Shown here: positions 1 to 4,665 of the stretch, piece by piece
Layout of the letters: each line of letters begins with the position of its first letter
Position numbering within the stretch: position 1 is the first letter of the stretch
Source of the DNA: Anaeromyxobacter sp.
Lineage (GTDB): Bacteria > Myxococcota > Myxococcia > Myxococcales > Anaeromyxobacteraceae
Direction of reading: 5' to 3'
Assembly (NCBI GenBank): GCA_020028115.1
Contig: JAHWYA010000149.1
Coordinates: 1-10,871, forward strand
DNA: 10,871 bases
The notes under the pieces: model-generated
Told to the model about the DNA's origin: nothing
What the model saw: only the letters and a program-made list of their open reading frames with translations
Database searches by the model: none
Program-made: the position numbers and the translations under genes

Positions 1-210
1 GACGGCGCAGTGAACGATCGTCGCGACGCCATCGACCGCCGCGTCGACCCCGGCACCGGAGAGCAGGTCGCCCGTCGCGTACTGCAGGCGGCTCTCGTCC
101 TTGCCCGAGCGGCGCGTCAGGACGCGAACGTCCCGCCCCGCGTCCCGCAGGCGCCGAACGACGTGACGGCCGAGCGTGCCCGTGCCGCCCGTGACCAGGA
201 TCGGCTCCAC
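1..210 (-). CDS. NmrA-like / atypical SDR NAD(P)-binding protein (partial, N-terminal 70 codons)
   Basis: Seen: a GTG start at 210 (minus strand) opens a frame to the window edge. The protein begins with a short strand and the dinucleotide-binding motif TGGTGTLG at residues 7-14, followed by an arginine-rich helix and a second strand (VRVLTR). This is the beta-alpha-beta start of an NAD(P)-binding Rossmann fold. Further on, residues near 60-70 read as a third or fourth strand (ATIVHCAV), as in extended or atypical short-chain dehydrogenases. Family knowledge: TGGTGxxG close to the N-terminus is typical of NmrA-like and NAD(P)H-binding epimerase-like proteins, which act on small substrates or sense the NAD(P) redox state. 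Start choice: the only upstream in-frame codons are eight sense codons after the TAG that ends the CBS gene, and AGGCGG precedes the GTG. It probably forms an operon with the CBS gene 24 nt upstream. The C-terminal part, including the active-site region, is outside the window, so the substrate cannot be named. Confidence 0.82.
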   Translation of the reverse strand, partial: MEPILVTGGTGTLGRHVVRRLRDAGRDVRVLTRRSGKDESRLQYATGDLLSGAGVDAAVDGVATIVHCAV

Positions 211-234
211 GCTCTGCCGCCTGTCTTGCCGGCG

Positions 235-684
235 CTAGTGGTGAGGCGCGTGCGCCTCGCGCTCGCTGACCTTGCGCAGGGTCTCGGCACCGCGCTCGCG
301 AGACGCCTGGGCGATGTCCGACAGGCTGATCACGCCCTTCAGGACGTCACCCTCGGCTACGCAGATCCGCGAGATGTGGTGCTGCGCCATCTGATCGGCG
401 GCGTCCGCGACGTCGTCCATCGGCTTGCACATGATGGGGTGCTTCGACATCACCTCGCCGCACTTCACGCGGCGAGGGTCGCGGCCTCCTTCGAAGGCGA
501 CGACTCGGAGCACGATGTCGCGGTCGGTGAGCGTGCCGAGGAGCCGGTGGCCGCCCGTGTGGTCCGCCTCGCAGATCGGCATGAAGCCCACGTTGTCCTG
601 GTTCATCTTGGTCGCGCAGTCGAAGATGCTCTCATCCCGCGAACAGCAGGTGACGTCCGTCTTCATCAGGTCCTGGCAGCGCAT
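235..684 (-). CDS. Cysteine-rich two-CBS-domain protein, Hrp1-like
   Basis: Seen: 149 residues made almost entirely of a CBS pair. CBS1 spans about residues 6-62, ending in TDRDIV at 53-58. CBS2 spans about 77-131, ending in SLSDIA at 120-125. A charged tail with histidines follows. There is no signal peptide or membrane segment, so it should be cytoplasmic. Start: the frame is open further upstream, but the ATG at 684 has a strong GAGGAGGA about 6-8 nt before it and begins directly with the CBS motif, so the longer form is rejected. Family knowledge: CBS pairs bind adenosine nucleotides and act as energy or stress sensors. Stand-alone forms of this size include Mycobacterium tuberculosis Hrp1 (Rv2626c). 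Odd: eight cysteines (3, 13, 14, 23, 38, 75, 86, 108), with VTCC and MPIC at the places where Hrp1, from memory, has its disulfide-forming Cys14 and Cys39. The NAD(P)-binding gene lies 24 nt downstream, probably in the same transcript. The ligand is unknown. Confidence 0.9.
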   Translation of the reverse strand: MRCQDLMKTDVTCCSRDESIFDCATKMNQDNVGFMPICEADHTGGHRLLGTLTDRDIVLRVVAFEGGRDPRRVKCGEVMSKHPIMCKPMDDVADAADQMAQHHISRICVAEGDVLKGVISLSDIAQASRERGAETLRKVSEREAHAPHH

Positions 685-790
685 CGGGTCCTCCTCCTCA
701 ACACGACAATAAGGACCACCACCCGATTGACGCTCGCCGACTCGGCGCACGGGCAGACAGCCGCCCGCGTAGGGTCCAGTCTGCCGCTCG

Positions 791-806
791 GTTCGAGATC
801 TCGAAC
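791..806. promoter_or_regulatory. Perfect 16-bp palindrome, candidate operator or weak terminator
   Basis: GTTCGAGATCTCGAAC is identical to its reverse complement. It lies in the 144-bp gap between the end of the secreted-protein gene (829) and the CBS gene start (684), about 107-122 nt upstream of the CBS start. Neither strand has a T-run after it, and the only possible hairpin is a 6-bp stem with a GATC loop, so it fits a dimeric regulator's binding site better than an intrinsic terminator. The rest of 685-828 holds only the CBS ribosome binding site and a weak TATTGT-like box near 705. Confidence 0.35.
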
Positions 807-828
807 GGAGAGCGTCGCGTCGATCACG

Positions 829-1488
829 TCACCGGTGGCCGCGCCCTCGCCCTTCGTGGTCGTGGTCCCGCCCGCGGTCGTCGTGATCCCGACCCCGGTT
901 GCCGGCGGGGAAGTGCTGCCGCGTCACGTCCTCACGCGGCTGGTAGCGATACTGCTCGGATCGAATCGTGTGCTGGTGCTCCGGCGCGCGAGGATAGCGG
1001 TCCCCCGAATACCCCCGCTGGTAGACCGGCAACGGTGCGGGACGCGGGGCGGAACGTCGGTCCCACCGGTCCCACCCGCCTCGACGCTGCTCCCAGTCGC
1101 GGCCCCAGTGGTGACCCCAGCGTGGCGGCGCGTTGGCGTGCCAGCCACGGAAGTACGGCGGAGGGCGACGGTAGTAGCGCACGGGGACGCGCAGCACGTA
1201 CAGCGGGACGGACTCGGGCGCCACCACCTGCCACGGCCCGTTGTACCAGCTGCTCGCGTACCAGTTGTCTCCCTCGTAGACCCAGTACGCGCCGTCGTAG
1301 AAGAAGTAGTTCGCGCTCGCGCGAGGGTCGTAATAGACGGGATAGCCCGGCACCCGCACGAGGTTCGGATACACCGGCACGTTGATACCGATGTCCACGC
1401 CTGGGAGTCCGACGGAGACGCTGACCTGGGCGTGAGCCGAGGTCACCGAACCGAGCAGCAGCGACGACGCAACGAGCAGGTAGCGCAT
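829..1488 (-). CDS. Secreted aromatic-rich protein with His/Asp/Arg tail, function unknown
   Basis: Seen: 219 residues with a clear Sec signal peptide (residues 1-20: MRYLL, a leucine/valine core, then AHA before Q21). The mature part is rich in Tyr, Trp, Pro and Gly. Residues about 38-115 contain a repeating aromatic pattern (YFFYDGAYWVYEGDNWY, then WYNGPW, then PPPYFRGW). Residues 124-145 are Trp/Arg-rich (WGHHWGRDWEQRR). The last 25 residues are nearly all Arg, Asp, His, Glu and Gly, with RGRDHD occurring twice. There is no cysteine anywhere. Start: the ATG at 1488 has AGGAGGAGA before it and begins a textbook signal peptide, so the longer open frame from 1539 is rejected. From memory, similar proteins are annotated as hypothetical in other Proteobacteria; I know no function. 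The aromatic repeats suggest a small beta-rich envelope or surface protein, and the histidine/aspartate tail could bind metal, but both are inference. It is probably transcribed alone, from the promoter region at 1489-1560. Confidence 0.85.
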   Translation of the reverse strand: MRYLLVASSLLLGSVTSAHAQVSVSVGLPGVDIGINVPVYPNLVRVPGYPVYYDPRASANYFFYDGAYWVYEGDNWYASSWYNGPWQVVAPESVPLYVLRVPVRYYRRPPPYFRGWHANAPPRWGHHWGRDWEQRRGGWDRWDRRSAPRPAPLPVYQRGYSGDRYPRAPEHQHTIRSEQYRYQPREDVTRQHFPAGNRGRDHDDRGRDHDHEGRGRGHR

Positions 1489-1521
1489 TCCCGTCTCCTC
1501 CTGACCTCGACGAACAGCGGC

Positions 1522-1553
1522 GGCAGAGTATTCTGCCACGCTGCTTCAGCAGC
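1522..1553 (-). promoter_or_regulatory. Two adjacent inverted repeats over the promoter of the secreted-protein gene
   Basis: The first repeat (1522-1537) is GGCAGA, 4-nt spacer, TCTGCC. On the minus strand its centre reads AATACT, a plausible -10 box 34-49 nt upstream of the start codon. The second (1540-1553) is GCTGCT, 2-nt spacer, AGCAGC. Two perfect 6-bp-arm repeats placed side by side on a possible -10 box suggest an operator. No good -35 hexamer is present at the normal distance, so the promoter call itself is weak. Confidence 0.35.
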
Positions 1554-1735
1554 ATTCGGGCCAGCGAGGACCTGCGAACGAGATCGCGTACTTGCGCCGC
1601 GCCCCGGGCCGTCGGGGTGTGCCTCGCCGTCACGGCGCGTCGCGGGGGGCCCGCGCTGACACCGTCTCCCGATGGCTCTGCACGGTTCGGGTGTCGCACT
1701 GTAGGTGCGCGACGCAGAGCGACGCCGTGCGGTGC

Positions 1736-1762
1736 TTGACCATCCGGCCCGGCGCTTGTCTT
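1736..1762 (+). promoter_or_regulatory. Candidate promoter of the redox operon, possibly giving a leaderless mRNA
   Basis: TTGACC at 1736-1741 matches the -35 consensus in five of six positions. A poor -10-like TGTCTT sits at 1757-1762, 15 nt later and 10 nt before the ATG at 1773. There is no Shine-Dalgarno sequence between them. If this is the promoter, transcription would begin at or next to the start codon. The short spacer and weak -10 make this a low-confidence call. Confidence 0.3.
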
Positions 1763-1772
1763 CTTCCCGCCC

Positions 1773-3326
1773 ATGGAAACGAACGATCCAGCGTTCACGG
1801 AGCACCTACACGGTGCGCCGCCGCCTCCCGGGGAGCCGTCCGACGACGCGCTTCGTCCGCGGCATCGCGGAGTCCTTCCGAAGGGACCCCTCGTGGTCGC
1901 GCTCGCGGGCGCCCTCGTCGGCGCCGTCTTCTCCGGGCTGAGCACCACCGACTTCATGGCGCACCTCGATCGCCAGGTGCACGCGATCCACTGCTCGTTC
2001 CTGCCCGGGGCCGCCAAGGAGATCGCCGAGAGCGGCTGCAGGACCGTGATGATGAGCCCCTACAGCTCGTTCTTCCGCGAGCAGCTATGGGGCGGAGTCC
2101 CCGTCAGCCTGTGGGCGCTCGCCGTCTTCGCCTTCCTCGCCTACCGGGCCGGCCTGATGCTCTGGCGCGGCCAGACTTCCTCGGGCGAGACCAAGGTGCT
2201 GCTCGTCGCGACGGTCCTGCCCGTCTTGATGTCGGTCGTCTACGGCGTCCTCGCCGTCTACAAGCTCGACGCCCTCTGCAAGGTCTGCGTCGGCATCTAT
2301 GCGGCGAGCGCGGCCTGCTTCGTGGGCGCGTTCCTCGCGCACCGCGCGCAGAACCCCTGGTCCGGAGCCCGGTTCGGGCCTGCGCTGGTGGAGGGAGTCG
2401 GCCTCGTCGCCGCGTTGACGCTGGCGTACGTCGTCCTCGTGCCGAAGCCGGATCCCAGGACCTCGATGCGCGGCTGTGGCTCGCTCGTGCGCGCAGAGGA
2501 CGCCGCTGGGGTGATGATCCCGCTCGCGCCCCACGCCGGGGGAGCCGCGTCGATCGAGGTGCTCGACCCGCTCTGCCCGTCCTGCAAGGCGTTCGACGCC
2601 CGGCTCGCGGCGAGCTCGCTCGGCGAGCGCCTCGACCTGAACGGCGTCCTCTTCCCGCTCGACTCGACCTGCAACTGGATGGTGACCGAGTCCATCCACC
2701 CCGGCGCCTGCGCCGTCAGCGAAGCCATCCTCTGCGCCGCGGGCGTTCGCGGCGGAACGAGGAACGCCGCCGAGGCGGGTGCCGTCCTCCAGTGGGCCTT
2801 CGCTCGCCAGGCGGAGCTTCGCGAGCTCGCAGCCAGGAACGAAGGGGCCCTGCGGGAGCGGATCGAGCGCGAGTTCCCCGGCGTCAAGGGTTGCCTCGGC
2901 AGCGCGGTCGTGAAGAGCAAGCTCACGAAGAGCCTGCGATGGGCGGTCGCCAACGCGATCCCCGTGCTGACGCCCCAGCTCTTCGTCGGCGGCAGCCGCA
3001 TGTGCGACGAGGACACCGACCTCGGCCTCGAGTACACGCTGACCCGCATGCTGTCGCCCGAGGCCGCGCAGGAGCGCGCGAGGAGGCGCGCCGCGGAGCC
3101 GCCGCGCGCTCCGCCTCCTCCACCCCCCACGGTCGCCGCGGAGCTCCAGCCCGCGGTCGCCGCGGAGCCGGTCGCGGAGGTCGTGGCGAAGCCGGTCACG
3201 CCCGAGCCTTCGCTCGCCCCCGCTCCTCCGCCTGCGGCCGCTCCTTCGCTCGTCCCCGCTGCCGCGGACGCCGCAGCCGTCGGCGCCCCCTCCCCCGCCC
3301 CCGCTGACGAAAAGGTCCGGCCATGA
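1773..3326 (+). CDS. VKOR domain fused to a DsbA/thioredoxin-fold domain, disulfide-forming membrane oxidoreductase
   Basis: Role: VKOR-family proteins pass electrons from a thioredoxin-like partner to quinone and so drive disulfide formation outside the cytoplasm; here enzyme and partner are one polypeptide. Seen in 517 residues: a cytoplasmic N-terminus; five predicted membrane segments at about 39-57, 109-131, 141-163, 170-190 and 201-224; loop cysteines C74 and C89; and the VKOR CxxC (CKVC, 169-172) where the fourth segment begins. Next comes a periplasmic thioredoxin-fold domain (about 246-428) with active site CPSC at 268-271 and a TP pair at 400-401 that fits the cis-proline loop. Residues 431-517 form a Pro/Ala-rich tail. 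Extra cysteines are at 182, 235, 300, 313, 321, 374 and 411. The predicted topology puts all redox sites outside, as expected. Start: the ATG at 1773 is the first start codon after an in-frame TGA at 1737, with no Shine-Dalgarno. The stop overlaps the next gene's ATG by 4 nt. The physiological substrate is unknown. Confidence 0.9.
   Translation: METNDPAFTEHLHGAPPPPGEPSDDALRPRHRGVLPKGPLVVALAGALVGAVFSGLSTTDFMAHLDRQVHAIHCSFLPGAAKEIAESGCRTVMMSPYSSFFREQLWGGVPVSLWALAVFAFLAYRAGLMLWRGQTSSGETKVLLVATVLPVLMSVVYGVLAVYKLDALCKVCVGIYAASAACFVGAFLAHRAQNPWSGARFGPALVEGVGLVAALTLAYVVLVPKPDPRTSMRGCGSLVRAEDAAGVMIPLAPHAGGAASIEVLDPLCPSCKAFDARLAASSLGERLDLNGVLFPLDSTCNWMVTESIHPGACAVSEAILCAAGVRGGTRNAAEAGAVLQWAFARQAELRELAARNEGALRERIEREFPGVKGCLGSAVVKSKLTKSLRWAVANAIPVLTPQLFVGGSRMCDEDTDLGLEYTLTRMLSPEAAQERARRRAAEPPRAPPPPPPTVAAELQPAVAAEPVAEVVAKPVTPEPSLAPAPPPAAAPSLVPAAADAAAVGAPSPAPADEKVRP
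3130..3260 (+). repeat. Degenerate in-gene repeats encoding the Pro/Ala tail
   Basis: Within the VKOR fusion gene, CGGTCGCCGCGGAGC occurs at 3130-3144 and again at 3154-3168, a 24-nt (8-codon) period encoding VAAE units. A second unit, CCTTCGCTCGCCCCCGCT, occurs at 3207-3224 and with one mismatch at 3243-3260, a 36-nt (12-codon) period. Periods that are multiples of three keep the frame, so the tail probably grew by slippage or duplication and may vary in length between strains. Confidence 0.6.
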
Positions 3327-4012
3327 GCGACACCTCCAAGCGCTGGATCCTGCTCGTCGCGGCGCTCGCGATCCCGCTGGTCCTCGTCGTCACCTCGGCC
3401 GCGTCGGCCCAGTCCCGCCTCGGCGCGAGCAAGTCCGCCACGCGCGACGTCGCGACCGCGAGCGTGGCGAACGACGCGTACTGCACGCCGGAGCTGAAGG
3501 CGATCGTGCGCCGCGTCGCGGGCGCGTGCGGCCTGCTCGAGGGCGGCGGGGGCGGGCGGGGCTGTCAGCCGCTCCAGGCGAAGAAGGTCGCCGCGCTCTC
3601 CGGCCGCGACTTCAACGCGATGTTCAAGCCGCTCATGAACCGGGCGCACATCATCCAGTTCGACTCCACGAAGGCCGAGCTGGATCCGGCGGCTCGCGCG
3701 CTCGTCGAGAAGGCGTGGAGCGATCAGCGCGGCGCGAGCTTCTTCTTCATCGTCTCGCGCTCGAGCCCGGACGGCGACGAGCAGTACAACGAGGCGCTCA
3801 GCCGCGACCGCGCGAAGTCGGTCCTCGACTACCTCGATCAGAAGTTCCACGACGAGGACCTCAAGAAGGAGGCGGGCCTGCTCTGGCTCGGCGAGGAGTT
3901 CGCGCAGCTCTCCGACGAGTTCTGTAGCTGGAACCGCTCCCGCTCGGGCTCGTGCAGCCGCGCGGACATCAACCGCAGCGCCTTCGTCGCCTGGATCGAC
4001 TGTGCGATCTGA
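3323..4012 (+). CDS. Secreted OmpA-like peptidoglycan-binding protein with six cysteines
   Basis: Seen: 229 residues with a Sec signal peptide (1-29: Lys-Arg, a hydrophobic stretch, ASA before Q30). The OmpA C-terminal-like fold covers about residues 108-225: the opening strand IIQFDSTKAELDP with the following helix; the strand FFFIVSRSSPDG; the conserved helix pattern NEALSRDRAKSVLDYL at 156-171; and a closing NRSAFV at 217-222 where family members usually have NRRVEI. Family knowledge: this domain binds diaminopimelate in peptidoglycan and anchors envelope proteins to the cell wall. There is no beta-barrel and no lipobox, so it is probably periplasmic. Odd: six cysteines (54, 69, 81, 201, 211, 227), three before and three inside or after the OmpA core, an even number that suggests structural disulfides. 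Start: the ATG overlaps the upstream stop as ATGA, implying translational coupling; only a weak AAGG precedes it. Its position between two thioredoxin-type genes suggests it is a substrate or wall anchor of that system (inference). Confidence 0.83.
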   Translation: MSDTSKRWILLVAALAIPLVLVVTSAASAQSRLGASKSATRDVATASVANDAYCTPELKAIVRRVAGACGLLEGGGGGRGCQPLQAKKVAALSGRDFNAMFKPLMNRAHIIQFDSTKAELDPAARALVEKAWSDQRGASFFFIVSRSSPDGDEQYNEALSRDRAKSVLDYLDQKFHDEDLKKEAGLLWLGEEFAQLSDEFCSWNRSRSGSCSRADINRSAFVAWIDCAI

Positions 4013-4652
4013 TCGGCGGGCCCTCGCGGCCGCCACCGTCGTCCTCGGCCTCGTCCTCGCGAGCGCCTGTCGAGATGCGCAAACCTCGACGGCCGAGGCG
4101 GTGGTGCCGGAGCGCTTCGCCGGCGTTCGCAAGCAGGCCGCGTCCTCCGCGACCGCGCAGAGCGCGTTCTGCGAGAAGAGCTATCCCTCCGGCGGCGAGG
4201 GGGCTCGCCGGTACGCGGCCCCGCCACAGCGCCCACTGCCCGGCGGGGACGACGGGGGGAGCCCCGCGGGTCCGAGCGGGACCACGTGGACCTGGGTCAA
4301 TCTCTGGGCGACGTGGTGCGTTCCGTGCGTGGAGGAGCTGCAGCTCCTCGGGCGCTGGCGGGACGGGTTCTCGCGAGACGGCGCGCAGGTCCGGTTCGAG
4401 TTCGTCAGCATCGACGATGCGGCCGCGGAGAAGGAGCTCGGCGCCTGGCGCTCGAAGGGCTTGCCCGGCTCGATCCGCTGGCTTCGCTCCGAGCCGGACC
4501 TCGGGCCGCTGCTCGACTCGTTCGGGGTCGCCCGGGACGCCATGATCCCCATCCATGCGCTGGTGGACCCCTCCGGCTGGCTCCGCTGCGTCCGGGTCGG
4601 CGCGGTCCACGAGCAGGACTACGCCGCCGTGAAGGCGTTCCTCGCGCTGTAG
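4002..4652 (+). CDS. TlpA/ResA-like thioredoxin-fold lipoprotein
   Basis: Seen: 216 residues with a lipoprotein-type signal: MRSDRR, a hydrophobic stretch (7-19), then LASAC with C23 as the probable lipidated cysteine. A Gly/Pro-rich linker runs to about residue 93. The thioredoxin fold follows (about 95-216): VNLWATWCVPC with the active site WCVPC at 105-109, the strand FEFVSID near 133-139, and an IP pair at 182-183 that fits the cis-proline loop. Further cysteines are at 57 and 196. Family knowledge: membrane-tethered TlpA/ResA-type proteins usually reduce disulfides in the periplasm, for example in cytochrome c or copper-centre assembly, although some oxidise. Start: GTG at 4002 overlaps the OmpA-like gene by 11 nt with no clear Shine-Dalgarno, so translation is probably coupled to the upstream gene. 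It could be the reducing arm opposing the upstream VKOR fusion, or a second partner that the VKOR oxidises; the sequence alone does not decide. No cytochrome c or heme-handling gene is nearby. Confidence 0.87.
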   Translation: MRSDRRALAAATVVLGLVLASACRDAQTSTAEAVVPERFAGVRKQAASSATAQSAFCEKSYPSGGEGARRYAAPPQRPLPGGDDGGSPAGPSGTTWTWVNLWATWCVPCVEELQLLGRWRDGFSRDGAQVRFEFVSIDDAAAEKELGAWRSKGLPGSIRWLRSEPDLGPLLDSFGVARDAMIPIHALVDPSGWLRCVRVGAVHEQDYAAVKAFLAL

Positions 4653-4665
4653 CCCGTGCCTCGCC

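Larger units (their letters stand above)
1489..1772. other. Divergent intergenic region, 284 bp
   Basis: The region separates the minus-strand secreted-protein gene from the plus-strand redox operon and must hold both promoters. I see two inverted repeats near the secreted-protein gene and a third at 1695-1709 (CGCAC, 5-nt loop, GTGCG), which lies 27-41 nt before the TTGACC box of the operon. The segment 1590-1660 is extremely GC-rich with no recognisable signal. No convincing small gene or RNA is visible. Confidence 0.6.

Noticed and set aside
10..1659. A 549-residue plus-strand open frame opposite the first three genes
   Set aside because: The Arg/Val-rich translation has no motif, and the minus strand has three genes with proper starts, ribosome binding sites and domains.
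1592..3307. A 571-residue plus-strand frame overlapping the VKOR fusion gene
   Set aside because: An Arg-rich shifted-frame translation with no domain; the VKOR frame carries all the conserved motifs.
2297..4132. A 611-residue open frame on the minus strand across the redox operon
   Set aside because: Ala/Arg-rich composition, no domain, and it lies opposite three recognisable genes; long antisense frames are expected at this GC content.
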